51,835 bases of DNA from Spirochaetaceae bacterium (GCA_031277165.1 JAISLT010000120.1:1-51835), one strand, 5' to 3'. Positions 8,506-17,033 are shown, counted from the first letter of the stretch. Made by a program: numbers and translations. The notes: generated from the letters alone by a model not told the origin.

Positions 8506-9336
8506 TTAGCCGTTAATTGACCATGACCCTTCGGCATAAACATAGGTTCCGCTTTTTCTTCCCTGGGCATTGTAGTAGGTATCAAAGCTTTCGTCGGTAG
8601 AAAAGAGCAGGTTTTCATAGGTGTCGTAGTAGTTGACCCTGGTGCTAAAGCTGTTGTTTTTGGGTTTGTTATTAAAGGCCCGCTTTCCCACCTCTTCTAC
8701 CCCTTCGGGGATTGTAATGCGGTTAAGCTCGTTATTAAAAAAAGCCCCGTCCCCTATCCGTTCCACCCCCGCTCCTATGGTAAGCACGGTGATCCGGTTG
8801 CCGGCAAAGGCCCCTTCCCCTATGGCGGTAATACCGGCGGGGATAGTTATCCCCGTAAGACGGTTCCCAAAGAACGCGTAATCTTCTATGGCACTTACGG
8901 TATCGGGAATTTCCACGGAGCGGAGCAGGTTAACCTGAAAACACCCCCGGGGAATAACCGTCACCCCCCGGCCTATGGTAAGCCTAACCAGCTGATTATT
9001 GGCAAAGGCCCCCGTGCCCAGCACGCTGACATTGTCCCCTATGACAAGTTCCGCCAGCTTGTTCCCCGCAAAGGCCCCCCGGCCTATGGCGGTTATGCTG
9101 TCCGGTATGGTAACACTGGAAAGTTCCTTTCCGGCAAAGGCATAGTCGCCGATGGCCGTGACGGGCATGCCGTTAACGGCCTCGGGAATAACCACCTCTT
9201 TGACAAAGCCCCTGCACCGGACAATGGTAAGGGTTCCGTTATTTTCTTCCAGGATTATAGAAAGCCCCGCCTGGGATTGGGAAAACCCAGGGAAGATTAC
9301 GAGAAAAGACAAAATTAGAAAAAGATAAGACTTCAC
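8506..9336 (-). CDS. Secreted BspA-type leucine-rich repeat protein
   Basis: The protein carries a signal peptide (KSYLFLILSFLVIFPGFSQS) followed by about eight BspA/TpLRR (LRR_5) repeats of about 23 residues with the pattern IPxxVTAIGxxAFAGNxLxxVTIG. In treponemes and oral bacteria such proteins are surface exposed and bind host or bacterial partners. The C-terminal 40 residues (YYDTYENLLFSTDESF...) are a separate Tyr-rich tail. The open frame extends to 9432, but GTG 9336 is chosen because it starts the signal peptide. A strong promoter (9346-9374) would begin transcription about three bases before this GTG. There is no Shine-Dalgarno sequence, so translation would be leaderless. Confidence 0.82.
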   Translation of the reverse strand: MKSYLFLILSFLVIFPGFSQSQAGLSIILEENNGTLTIVRCRGFVKEVVIPEAVNGMPVTAIGDYAFAGKELSSVTIPDSITAIGRGAFAGNKLAELVIGDNVSVLGTGAFANNQLVRLTIGRGVTVIPRGCFQVNLLRSVEIPDTVSAIEDYAFFGNRLTGITIPAGITAIGEGAFAGNRITVLTIGAGVERIGDGAFFNNELNRITIPEGVEEVGKRAFNNKPKNNSFSTRVNYYDTYENLLFSTDESFDTYYNAQGRKSGTYVYAEGSWSING

Positions 9337-9345
9337 GCATTTTAT

Positions 9346-9374
9346 AGTATACCATATTAGGGGCTTTCTGACAA
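9346..9374 (-). promoter_or_regulatory. Sigma70-type promoter of the leucine-rich repeat gene
   Basis: On the minus strand TTGTCA (9369-9374) is followed after 17 bases by TATACT (9346-9351). The predicted start near 9339 is about three bases ahead of GTG 9336. Confidence 0.7.
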
Positions 9375-9456
9375 TAGAAAAACAAAGGGCTCTAAACCAC
9401 ACTGATGCCGTCCTCGTATGGCGATGCCCCATACAAACGGGGCCCCCGCTCTTATG

Positions 9457-11736
9457 TCACGGTCCCCGTAACGCAAGGGCAAGGGTCTTTTGTAAAGTAT
9501 AGGATTTGCCGTATACCGTTATGTGCTTTTCCGTGCCCGAAAGCAGAGTAAGGGTAAGGGTGGATTTGCTGATGCCGATCTGAATAAGGCTGTCCTGGTA
9601 ACGGATACGAAAGCGGTAGCTCTGCCAGGGATCGGGAATGGCGGGGTTCAAAAAAAGGCCCCGTTCCTTGATCCGCAGCCCGGCAAAACCGTAGACAATG
9701 GCCATCCAGGTTCCCCCCATGTTGGCGGTATGGATGCCGTCCTTGGTATTGCCGTGGGTATCGTACAGATCCAGCATCGCCGAATCGCCAAAGTAACGGT
9801 AGGCCTTTTCGCGGTACCCCAGTTTGGAGGCCACGATGCTGAATATGCAGGTTGAAAGGGAGGAATCGTGGGTGGTTATTTCCTCGTAGTATAAAAAGGA
9901 TCTTCGTATAAGCTCTTTGTTCTGTCCGTCTTCAAAAATAAAATGGGCTAAGACCGTATCGGCCTGTTTGCATACCTGGTGACGGTACAGGTGAAGGGGA
10001 TGGTAATGGAGCAGCAGGGGAAAATCTTCCTTGGGCGTACCGGCCAGGTCCCATTTTTTTTTGGAAAGGAATGAATCGTCCTGGGGGTTAATTCCCAGTT
10101 CCTCGTCGTAGGGAAGGTACATGGCCTTTTCTGCCCGGGAAAAGGTCTGGATCTCCCGGGGGCTTAGATCTATTTTGGCCGCCAGGGGGTTTAGCCGCTG
10201 TGCATTCTTAAGCATGTGGTAAAACCGGACCGCCCAATGGAGGTTAAACTGGGCCGAGCGGTTGGTATAGTAATTGTTGTTTACCATGCAGGTATATTCA
10301 TCGGGGCCGGTTACCCCGTGGATCTGAAAAGTCCCCCGGTACCAGGCGCCGGCATCGATCCAAAGCCGGGCACATTCAAAGACAAGCTCCGCCCCCTTTT
10401 CGGCAATAAATTCAAAATCCCCCGTGGCAAGGTAATAGGAAACCACCGACCAGGCCACATCCCCGTTAATGTGGTACTGGGCGGTTCCTGCGGGAAAGTA
10501 CCCGGAACATTCCCTGCCCATGATCGTCCGCCAGGGAAACAGGGCCCCCTGTTTATGCCCCAGGAGCCGGGCGTTTTTCCGGGCCTCGTCCAGGGCGGCA
10601 TGACGGTACGCAATAAGGTTCCGGCCTATGGCGCTCCGGGTTAGGGTAAAAAAGGGCTCTATGTACATCTCCGTATCCCAGAAAAAATGTCCCTCGTAGC
10701 CCTCTCCGCTTAATCCCTTGGCGGCGATGCTGCCCCGGTCGTCCCTGCCCGCGGACTGAAGAAGCTGGTACATATTGTACCGCACCGCAGAGGCACATTT
10801 TTCGTCCCCGTCTATTTCCAGCAGGGCCCCCTCCCAGAATTCCCCCAGGTATTTTTCCTGGCTGCGGTACAGGGCATCGGCGCCGGCAGAAACCGCATCC
10901 CGCAGTTCCTGCCCGGCGGCTTCTTCACAGTCCTCCCATCGCAGGCTGTCGGTAAAAACGGCGTACTTTAAAAGCCGCAGGGTTTTTCCCTTTTCAAGGA
11001 TGCCGCCGATCTGTGTCTTAGCCCCCTCCGGGTAGGCTTCGGTGCTAAGGGTAATTCCCCGGCCCCCTTCTACGGCATGATCCACCGCGGTACAAACCAA
11101 GAGCCCCGATTTCGAGGTTTCGCTGACAATAAACGAAGCGGCCCCTTCGGTCCTGCACCGGACCGGAAGAAGGTGCCGCAGACTTTCGGCGGCCACCCGG
11201 GGATCCCCGGGGTTGCTGTAATTTTTTACATCCCCCCGGTGGGTAGAAATAATGCGCAGGTTCCCCTGAAAATTTAAAGCGGTAACGGAATAGTCAATAA
11301 AAAAAAGGGGAAGCCGGGTAAAAGACGCCACCCGGCGTATGTCCATCCGGACCTCCTTGCCCTGGGGGGACCGCCAGATAATATGGCGCCCGGTATAGCC
11401 CTTTTCCATGTCCAGAATTCGTTCGGCCCTAAGTATCTGCCCGCTAAAGAGGCTGAATTCTTCGCCCCCAAGAAAAAGTTTAATCCCCTGGGTATCGGCC
11501 ACATTCACCATGGTCTGCTTTTCTTCCACCAGGCCATAGAGCTTTTCCGCCTGCTTCATCCGGACAAAGTCGTAGACCCCGTTTATGTAGGAGCCCCGGA
11601 TCGTTTCTATCCCTTCGGCATAGCCCTCTTCAAAATTGGAACGCACCCCCAGATAACCGTTGGCGTTATGAAAGAGCGTTTCGTCCAGCAGCAATGCGCC
11701 GGGATCATCCGCTTGTATCTTTTTCCGGTACTGCAC
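9457..11736 (-). CDS. Glycoside hydrolase family 65 disaccharide phosphorylase
   Basis: GH65 enzymes split alpha-linked disaccharides (maltose, trehalose, kojibiose, nigerose) with phosphate to give beta-glucose 1-phosphate and a sugar. The 759-residue length is normal. The N-terminal domain starts LLLDETLFHNANGYLGVRSN. The catalytic (alpha/alpha)6 barrel contains GHFFWDTEMYIEPFF and, near residue 477, GVTGPDEYTCMVNNNYYTN with the general-acid Glu; the KQADTVLAHF phosphate-site region comes later. A cytoplasmic location is expected. It follows the sugar permease by one base and shares a locus with beta-phosphoglucomutase, which would convert the product to glucose 6-phosphate. The exact disaccharide cannot be decided from motifs alone. 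The start is GTG 11736 with only a weak ribosome site, so coupling to the permease is likely. Confidence 0.93.
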   Translation of the reverse strand: MQYRKKIQADDPGALLLDETLFHNANGYLGVRSNFEEGYAEGIETIRGSYINGVYDFVRMKQAEKLYGLVEEKQTMVNVADTQGIKLFLGGEEFSLFSGQILRAERILDMEKGYTGRHIIWRSPQGKEVRMDIRRVASFTRLPLFFIDYSVTALNFQGNLRIISTHRGDVKNYSNPGDPRVAAESLRHLLPVRCRTEGAASFIVSETSKSGLLVCTAVDHAVEGGRGITLSTEAYPEGAKTQIGGILEKGKTLRLLKYAVFTDSLRWEDCEEAAGQELRDAVSAGADALYRSQEKYLGEFWEGALLEIDGDEKCASAVRYNMYQLLQSAGRDDRGSIAAKGLSGEGYEGHFFWDTEMYIEPFFTLTRSAIGRNLIAYRHAALDEARKNARLLGHKQGALFPWRTIMGRECSGYFPAGTAQYHINGDVAWSVVSYYLATGDFEFIAEKGAELVFECARLWIDAGAWYRGTFQIHGVTGPDEYTCMVNNNYYTNRSAQFNLHWAVRFYHMLKNAQRLNPLAAKIDLSPREIQTFSRAEKAMYLPYDEELGINPQDDSFLSKKKWDLAGTPKEDFPLLLHYHPLHLYRHQVCKQADTVLAHFIFEDGQNKELIRRSFLYYEEITTHDSSLSTCIFSIVASKLGYREKAYRYFGDSAMLDLYDTHGNTKDGIHTANMGGTWMAIVYGFAGLRIKERGLFLNPAIPDPWQSYRFRIRYQDSLIQIGISKSTLTLTLLSGTEKHITVYGKSYTLQKTLALALRGP

Positions 11737-11737
11737 A

Positions 11738-12577
11738 CTACTTTACCGCGCCGGCGGCCACTCCCTTGATTATGTATTTTTGAGAAAAAAGATAGAACAG
11801 TACCACGGGAATAATAGTAAGCATCAGCCCCGCCATGGCCATGTTCCACTGGATGGTAAACTCCCCAAAGAAAGACGCCGTTGAAAGGGGGATCGTCCTG
11901 TGGGCCTTGCTGGTCAACACCAGCGACGGAAGAAGGTAATCGTTCCATATCCAGATTACGTCCAGCACCATGACGGTGACGGTCACCGGCTTAAGAATAG
12001 GAAAGACTATGTGCCAAAAAACCTGGAACTTGTTGCAGCCGTCAATAATCGCCGCTTCTTCCAAAGACACCGGCACGGATTTGATAAAGCCGTGGTACAG
12101 GAACACCGCCATGCTGGCGCCAAAGCCTATGTTCATATAAACCAGGGCCCCCAGGGTGTCTACCATGGGGATCCCCAGCTTATCATGGATTCCCCCCATG
12201 ACCTGCATCAGGGGCATCATAAGGGTTTGGAAGGGAATAAGCATGGTGACCACAAAGATCATAAAAATAAGCTTGGAAATCCGGTTGTTTTCCCGCACCA
12301 GCATCCAGGCGCACATGGAAGAAAAAACCACAATAAAGAAGATAGAAATTACCGTAACAAAGAAGGAGTTGCCCAGGGCCGAAAGAAAATTCATTCTGCC
12401 CATGGCGTCGGCATAATACTGGAAGCTGAATGTCTTAGGAAGGGCCAGGATATTTTCGTATAGTTCCGCCCGGTTTTTAAAGGAATTAACCAGGACTATA
12501 TATGCGGGAAACAGGTACAACAGGCAAAAGACAAGGCAGGCGGCATTTAAAATAAAGGGTTTGGCGGGGTTTTTCAT
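11738..12577 (-). CDS. Carbohydrate ABC transporter permease, MalG type
   Basis: Inner-membrane subunit of a CUT1 sugar importer. The 279-residue protein has six predicted membrane segments, beginning FILNAACLVFCLLYLFPAYIV. The cytoplasmic EAA loop reads EEAAIIDGCNKFQVFWHIVFP, the contact site for the ATPase. It ends with the Lys/Gly-rich short tail typical of MalG. ATG 12577 overlaps the stop of the upstream permease (ATGA). Confidence 0.94.
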   Translation of the reverse strand: MKNPAKPFILNAACLVFCLLYLFPAYIVLVNSFKNRAELYENILALPKTFSFQYYADAMGRMNFLSALGNSFFVTVISIFFIVVFSSMCAWMLVRENNRISKLIFMIFVVTMLIPFQTLMMPLMQVMGGIHDKLGIPMVDTLGALVYMNIGFGASMAVFLYHGFIKSVPVSLEEAAIIDGCNKFQVFWHIVFPILKPVTVTVMVLDVIWIWNDYLLPSLVLTSKAHRTIPLSTASFFGEFTIQWNMAMAGLMLTIIPVVLFYLFSQKYIIKGVAAGAVK

Positions 12578-13452
12578 TTCATCTCCACCTCCTGTCTTTT
12601 GGTGATGCTTACCTGAATGGTGGTAACCACCGCCACAATAATAAAGAAAACAATGGCCTTGGCCTGGCCGTAACCGTAATTGTTTAGAAAGAAAATTTCG
12701 TGGTAAATGTTCATGGCAAAAAGCTCGGTGGAATTATAGGGACCGCCCCCGGTAAGGGACAGGTTCACGTCAAAGATTTTAAAACAATAGGACAGGGAAA
12801 GAAAAAGACAGATGGTAAAGGACTGCATTATCAGGGGAAACCGGATCTTAAACAGGGTGGTCCAAAAGCCCGCGCCGTCCATATGGGCCGCTTCGATTAC
12901 CTCGTCGGGGATGGACTGGATGCCGGTAATATAGATGATCATGATATAACCGGCCATCTGCCAGGTGGTTACGGCGGAAAGGCCCATGAGGGCCATCTTT
13001 GGGTCCAGCAGCCAGTTGAAGAAAATCTGCGTAAGCCCCGTCATCTCTCCTATGGACTTAAAGGCTTCGCCAAGGATAAATTTCCAGACATACCCCAGGA
13101 TAAGCCCTCCGATCATATAGGGAGCAAAAAGCATGGTCCGGGCGGCATTACGCACCTTAAGCCCGGTGGTAACAATAAGGGCAAAAGCAAGGCCCAGGAC
13201 ATTGATAGTAACAATGGACAGGACCGTAAAAATAACCGTGTACGCCGCGGATCCGCGGAACCGCAGATCTTCCCCCAGCCGGATAAAATTGGACAGCCCC
13301 GCAAAGATCTTGGGATTAAGGGGCAGTCCGTCCCAGGTAAAAAAGGCGTAGCCGATTCCGGTAATAAACGGGACAAGTACCACCGTGGTAAAAACAAACA
13401 ACAGGGGAACCGTAAACAGCATATACCAGCCGGCGCTGCGGATGTGTCGCAT
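12574..13452 (-). CDS. Carbohydrate ABC transporter permease, MalF type
   Basis: Partner inner-membrane subunit of the same CUT1 importer. It has six predicted membrane segments and the EAA loop IEAAHMDGAGFWTTLFKIRFP. The frame stays open to 13536, but ATG 13452 (MRHIRSAGWYMLFTVPLLFV) is chosen. It has the strong ribosome site AAGGAGGG directly upstream and starts just before the first membrane helix, giving 292 residues. It lies 90 bases after the binding-protein gene; that gap shows no gene. Confidence 0.93.
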   Translation of the reverse strand: MRHIRSAGWYMLFTVPLLFVFTTVVLVPFITGIGYAFFTWDGLPLNPKIFAGLSNFIRLGEDLRFRGSAAYTVIFTVLSIVTINVLGLAFALIVTTGLKVRNAARTMLFAPYMIGGLILGYVWKFILGEAFKSIGEMTGLTQIFFNWLLDPKMALMGLSAVTTWQMAGYIMIIYITGIQSIPDEVIEAAHMDGAGFWTTLFKIRFPLIMQSFTICLFLSLSYCFKIFDVNLSLTGGGPYNSTELFAMNIYHEIFFLNNYGYGQAKAIVFFIIVAVVTTIQVSITKRQEVEMK

Positions 13453-13542
13453 AATCCCTCCTTCAATACCATGGAATACTGCCCCGCCGCAATACCCCGG
13501 ATACCTTGGAACCTGCGGAAGTTTCCCAGGTTCCAAGGACGC

Positions 13543-14763
13543 CTATTTATTCGCCTCTACCCAGGCATTGTCCAGGCTTACAAGAAATTCTTCGGCGCTC
13601 ATGCGGGAGGCAAAGAACTGCTCCGCCGCCGGGGCCAGGTGAACTTCGATAATCCCCGCGGGCCAAAAGTTAAAGGCCCAGGGAATAATTTTACCGGCCG
13701 ATGCGTACCGGGAAGCGTCGGCGGACAGGGGATCCAGGGACCCGGCGCCGGCGCCGCTTATGAGGGGGATAAATTGGAATTCACCATAAAGGTACCGCTG
13801 GCCGGTTTCGCTGGTGTAGAGCCATTCGATAAAATCCCTGGCAAGCTGTTTCTTAGGAGCCGAGGTCTGGGAGTTAATGCACCACCAGGAAGGGACCCCC
13901 ACGGCGATCCGGTCGTTTCCCCCCAGGGGAAAGGGCATAAAGGCCATTTCAAAATTAACATCGTAGTCGGCAAACATGGAATAGCACCAGTTTCCCTGGT
14001 GGATCGCCGCGGTTTTCCCCGTGGCAAAGTCGCCGCATTCCCGGTCGTAGTTTACTTCCAGAGGATTGTAGGAATTATCCCGAATGGCCGTCATAAACCG
14101 GGCAAACTCCTGGAATTCCGGCGTATCGGCCATTTTTACCTCCCCCTTGTTAAGCCGGTCGATAAAACCCCGGACATCGCTTTGGACAGCAAAGGGGGTG
14201 TTAAGGATATGACCGATAAGGAAATACGCCTCCTGGGAAAGGCCCGCCCCGTTAATACCCCGGGCCTTTTGTTCCCGGAGCATGGCGGCAAAACTGTCGT
14301 AACCGGTAATTTTGGAGGGATCTATCAGGCCCTTGTTGTAGACAAAGCCAAAGGCCTCGATGGTGTAGGGAATGCCGATGACCGTATCCCCGGATTTACC
14401 GAGGAGATCGGCGGCGATCTTTTGCGCCACCGGAAGATCCCCCAGATTTTCCAGGTAATTGGCCATCTGGCCAATCTCCGCATCGGTCCGCAGGTTAAAC
14501 AGATCCGGCCCTTGGTTATTAGCCAGCCGGTTCCGCAGTTGGAGAAAATAATCGTCCCCGGTGGTGCTCCATACCTCTACCTCCACCCCCGTCTCCTGCT
14601 GATACGCCTTGGCGGCTTCTTCAAGCTGGGTGGTGATCTCGACCTTGGATTGGAAAATAATAAGCTTATTTTCATTGGATTGGTTCTTTGAGCATCCCGA
14701 CAAAAGCAAAAGAGAAAGGCCCGCACCGGCGCACCATAGAACCAGGGTTCTTACATGTTTCAT
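13543..14763 (-). CDS. Sugar-binding lipoprotein of a CUT1 ABC importer
   Basis: Family 1 solute-binding protein of 406 residues. A lipoprotein signal peptide (MKHVRTLVLWCAGAGLSLLL) ends in the lipobox LLSGC. The mature part has SKVEITTQLEEAAKAYQQET, then GPDLFNLRTDAEIGQMANYL and GIPYTIEAFGFVYNKGLID, as in the maltose/oligosaccharide binding proteins. It would hand the disaccharide or oligosaccharide to the two downstream permeases. ATG 14763 has GGAGG upstream. The promoter and a 14-base palindromic operator lie immediately before it. No ATP-binding subunit is encoded in this locus, so a shared MsmK/UgpC-type ATPase elsewhere is implied. Confidence 0.94.
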   Translation of the reverse strand: MKHVRTLVLWCAGAGLSLLLLSGCSKNQSNENKLIIFQSKVEITTQLEEAAKAYQQETGVEVEVWSTTGDDYFLQLRNRLANNQGPDLFNLRTDAEIGQMANYLENLGDLPVAQKIAADLLGKSGDTVIGIPYTIEAFGFVYNKGLIDPSKITGYDSFAAMLREQKARGINGAGLSQEAYFLIGHILNTPFAVQSDVRGFIDRLNKGEVKMADTPEFQEFARFMTAIRDNSYNPLEVNYDRECGDFATGKTAAIHQGNWCYSMFADYDVNFEMAFMPFPLGGNDRIAVGVPSWWCINSQTSAPKKQLARDFIEWLYTSETGQRYLYGEFQFIPLISGAGAGSLDPLSADASRYASAGKIIPWAFNFWPAGIIEVHLAPAAEQFFASRMSAEEFLVSLDNAWVEANK

Positions 14764-14781
14764 ACTAACCTCCGTTGGTTT

Positions 14782-14795
14782 GTAAAACGTTTTAC
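14782..14795. promoter_or_regulatory. Palindromic LacI-family operator
   Basis: GTAAAACGTTTTAC is a perfect 14-base palindrome with the central CG typical of LacI-family operators. It covers the predicted start of the binding-protein promoter, so bound repressor should block initiation. The GTAAAA half-site recurs in front of the lacI-type gene. Confidence 0.8.
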
Positions 14796-14799
14796 TGGA

Positions 14800-14828
14800 A
14801 TTCTAAGCTATGCTTTATGGTTTGTCAA
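14800..14828 (-). promoter_or_regulatory. Promoter of the sugar-importer/GH65 operon
   Basis: On the minus strand TTGACA (14823-14828), a 17-base spacer and TAGAAT (14800-14805). The predicted start near 14793 lies inside the operator palindrome. Confidence 0.8.
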
Positions 14829-14849
14829 GAAATATTTTATTTTTTTGGA

Positions 14850-14872
14850 TTTTACCGGAATAACCGGTAAAA
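14850..14872. repeat. Perfect inverted repeat between lacI-type gene and importer operon
   Basis: TTTTACCGG - AATAA - CCGGTAAAA gives a 9-base stem with a 5-base loop. It lies about 60 bases after the lacI-type stop codon on the minus strand. It lacks a following T-run in that direction, so it is a poor terminator. It carries outward-facing TTTTAC/GTAAAA half-sites and could be an auxiliary operator. Confidence 0.45.
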
Positions 14873-14885
14873 ATAAATAAATTAT

Positions 14886-14935
14886 GTAAAATTGCAAGAT
14901 AATTTTACTAAAATATTACATAATTTTACTAAAAT
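14886..14935. repeat. Spaced GTAAAA/TTTTAC half-site cluster with 21-base period
   Basis: The 14-mer AATTTTACTAAAAT occurs at 14901-14914 and again at 14922-14935, exactly 21 bases apart (two helical turns). GTAAAATT at 14886-14893 pairs as an inverted repeat with AATTTTAC at 14901-14908. The half-site is the one in the importer operator, so this may be a distal repressor or looping site. The A+T content is much higher than in the flanking genes. Confidence 0.45.
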
Positions 14936-15918
14936 TAGACCGGAATTGCTTTCGTATGCAGGGTTTTTCCCCAGCTTACGGTGGCGTTGAGGATCACCGG
15001 GGCAAAATTATTCCTCCCCTCTATATTTTCGATCAGCGAACGGGCCGCCAGGTAGCCCCGTTCGTAATTGGGGATATGTACCGTGGTAAGCCCGATGGTT
15101 TCGGCCAATTCGCAGTTGTCAAAGCCCGTGACCGCCACATCCTCGGGGACCCGGCAGCCCCCTTCTTTCAGGGCCCTAATAACACCCATGGCCATGTTGT
15201 CATTGGCGCAGACAAAAATTTCCGGCAGCTGCCGGGTGTAAAGAAATATCCTTGCCGCCTGGTAGCCGCTCTTTTCCCGGTAATCCCCGGAAAAGTAGTG
15301 TTCCCGGGAAAAGGGAATGTCCCCTTCCTGCAGCACCGCCTGGAAGGCGGCAAACCGTTCCCGGTTATCGTCGGTGTGGCTGGGACCGCCGACAAAGGCA
15401 AATTTCCGGTACCCCCGGCGGACCGTTTCCCGGATCAGTTCGGCCATGGGATCGTAGTTGTTCACCACCACGCTTTTTATACAGGGATGGGGCAGCCGCC
15501 GATCCAGCACCACCACGGGGTATTGGACCGCCGCCGCCCGGAGAAGGATTTCGTTTTTCATTCTTTCGTCCAGGATAATGCAGCCGTTGGTAAGGCTGCT
15601 GCGCATGTATTTTTCGCAGGATTTGGTGGTACAGATCATCAGATCGTAGTTATTTTCGCCGGCATAATCGTGGATCCCCTCTATAATTTTAAGGTAGAAG
15701 CTGCGGTCAAAATCGCTAAAGTTAAACAGGATTGTCCGGTTTCTTCCGGATTTAAGGCCCTTTCCCGCGGCGTTGGGGATATAGTTCATTTCTTTGCAAA
15801 GGCGCTGTACCAGTTCCCGGGTGTTATTCCCCACATTGGATTTGCCGTTTAAAACATTGGAAACCGTAGAAATTGAAACCCCCGCCGCTGCGGCAATTTC
15901 CCGTATGCCTATGGCCAT
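14935..15918 (-). CDS. LacI-family transcriptional regulator
   Basis: DNA-binding repressor of about 327 residues. The N-terminal helix-turn-helix and hinge read GIREIAAAAGVSISTVSNVLNG, and the periplasmic-binding-like effector domain follows (IILDERMKNEILLRA, FAFVGGPSHTDDNRERFAAF, VAVTGFDNCELAETIGLTTV). ATG 15918 is preferred over the in-frame ATG 15930 because GGAG lies at proper distance before it. It sits between pgmB and the importer operon, all on the same strand. Operators on its own promoter and on the importer promoter indicate autoregulation and control of the sugar operon. The likely inducer is a disaccharide or sugar phosphate of the GH65 pathway, which is inference. Confidence 0.93.
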   Translation of the reverse strand: MAIGIREIAAAAGVSISTVSNVLNGKSNVGNNTRELVQRLCKEMNYIPNAAGKGLKSGRNRTILFNFSDFDRSFYLKIIEGIHDYAGENNYDLMICTTKSCEKYMRSSLTNGCIILDERMKNEILLRAAAVQYPVVVLDRRLPHPCIKSVVVNNYDPMAELIRETVRRGYRKFAFVGGPSHTDDNRERFAAFQAVLQEGDIPFSREHYFSGDYREKSGYQAARIFLYTRQLPEIFVCANDNMAMGVIRALKEGGCRVPEDVAVTGFDNCELAETIGLTTVHIPNYERGYLAARSLIENIEGRNNFAPVILNATVSWGKTLHTKAIPV

Positions 15919-15980
15919 TTTGTACTCCATAGAATTGCATTTCCCCGCCTTGGGGCTGCGAAAATGCGGTTTTAAAAGAA

Positions 15981-16027
15981 GTAAAATTTAGTAAAACATA
16001 TTACGATTTTACCTGACTGTTTGGCAA
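15981..16027 (-). promoter_or_regulatory. lacI-type promoter with embedded operator half-sites
   Basis: On the minus strand TTGCCA (16022-16027), an 18-base spacer and TAATAT (15998-16003). The -10 box is enclosed by GTAAAA and TTTTAC half-sites (15991-15996 and 16007-16012), and a further GTAAAA starts at 15981. This arrangement fits autorepression. Confidence 0.65.
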
Positions 16028-16102
16028 GGGGAGGGGCTGCTCTTCGGTATTGGATAGTCCGGGTTAACATCCGCGGCTTACAACGCGGAGGCCCATGGCC
16101 TT

Positions 16103-16771
16103 TTACAGCAGATCCTGCAGGGAATTGATGTACAGTTCCGCACCGGGAAGATTTTCGGGCCTGCCCACCCCAATGGCCCTCATGCCGCCGGCCCTGGCCG
16201 CTTCTATGCCCGCCGCAGAATCTTCAAAGACCACGCAGGAACCGGGGGGCAGGGCAAGTTTTTCCGCCCCCAGAAGGAACACCTCCGGATCGGGTTTTGC
16301 CCGGCTTACCAGGTTGCCGTCGATTACTGCATCAAAAAGGGGGGTAATGCCAAGCCGCTCCAGGATTAGGGGGGCGTTTTTGCTGGCCGAACCCAGGGCG
16401 GTTTTTATGCCCCCCAGCCGGAGCTGTTCCAGGTATTCCCGGGAACCGGGAAGCAGGGCCCCCGTATCGAGGGTGGAAAGGTATTCCACATACCATGCAT
16501 TTTTCTTTTCGGCGGCCGCGGCCTTTTCTTCGCCATTCATTGAACGATGGCCCACCTCAAGAAGTATTTCCAGGGAACGAAGACGGCTTACCCCCTTAAG
16601 GCGTTCATTATCCGCTTCGGTAAAGCAAAAACCCAGCTCCTCCGCCAGCCGCTTCCAGGCTAGGTAATGGTATTTGGCGGTATCCACCAGGACACCGTCA
16701 AGATCGAAGAGGGCCCCCAGGATAGTTCCATCCAGCAGTTTATTACGCTTCATTCGCAGCGGGTCATTCAT
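16103..16771 (-). CDS. pgmB: Beta-phosphoglucomutase (HAD superfamily)
   Basis: Converts beta-glucose 1-phosphate, the product of inverting GH65 phosphorylases, to glucose 6-phosphate. HAD motif I is GALFDLDGVLVDTAKYHYLAW, with nucleophile and acid/base Asp residues and the DTA-x-x-H pattern of beta-PGM. The cap has LKGVSRLRSLEILL, motif II is ALGSASKNAP, and motif III/IV is KPDPEVFLLGAE with VVFEDSAAGIEAARAGGM. Candidate starts are GTG 16783, ATG 16771 and ATG 16753. None has a Shine-Dalgarno sequence, so the exact N-terminus is open. First gene of the carbohydrate locus. Confidence 0.93.
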   Translation of the reverse strand: MNDPLRMKRNKLLDGTILGALFDLDGVLVDTAKYHYLAWKRLAEELGFCFTEADNERLKGVSRLRSLEILLEVGHRSMNGEEKAAAAEKKNAWYVEYLSTLDTGALLPGSREYLEQLRLGGIKTALGSASKNAPLILERLGITPLFDAVIDGNLVSRAKPDPEVFLLGAEKLALPPGSCVVFEDSAAGIEAARAGGMRAIGVGRPENLPGAELYINSLQDLL

Positions 16772-16867
16772 ATGCAATACCACAGGGTGCTTTTTCTGCA
16801 GTTTCCCGGGGGCTTATACATTTTACGGCCATGCCTATTGCCATATCCGTCATAATCCATAAATTAG

Positions 16868-16904
16868 AGGCTTTCCAAAACCTCAGCTTTTTGGGGAGCA
16901 GCCT
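16868..16904. repeat. Two-tier inverted repeat in the pgmB-clpS intergenic region
   Basis: AGGCT (16868-16872) pairs with AGCCT (16900-16904), and inside it CCAAAA (16875-16880) pairs with TTTTGG (16889-16894). It lies in the 300-base gap between pgmB and clpS, which holds no gene. There is no T-run on either side, so it is not a standard terminator. The function is unknown. Confidence 0.35.
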
Positions 16905-16965
16905 TAGATTTATACTTTCAATATACGATACCGGATCATTTTAAGCAATGGCCTTTGGGCCGCCG

Positions 16966-16981
16966 CGGCAAGCTCCGGGGT
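16966..16981 (+). repeat. Solo copy of the GxxExxY leader 16-mer
   Basis: GCAAGCTCCGGGGTAT here is identical to 45-60, ahead of the GxxExxY pseudogene. No GxxExxY coding sequence follows; clpS begins 92 bases later. It is best read as a remnant of the dispersed GxxExxY unit. Confidence 0.5.
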
Positions 16982-17033
16982 ATTGAACCAGACTTTCGAA
17001 TGAGCCTCCGCGGAGCAGAATTCCGCCGTCCGC

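Noticed and set aside
12700-14691. Very long plus-strand open frame opposite the sugar ABC genes
   Set aside because: It is antisense to three well-supported genes and its translation is low-complexity; long antisense frames are common in such GC-rich DNA.
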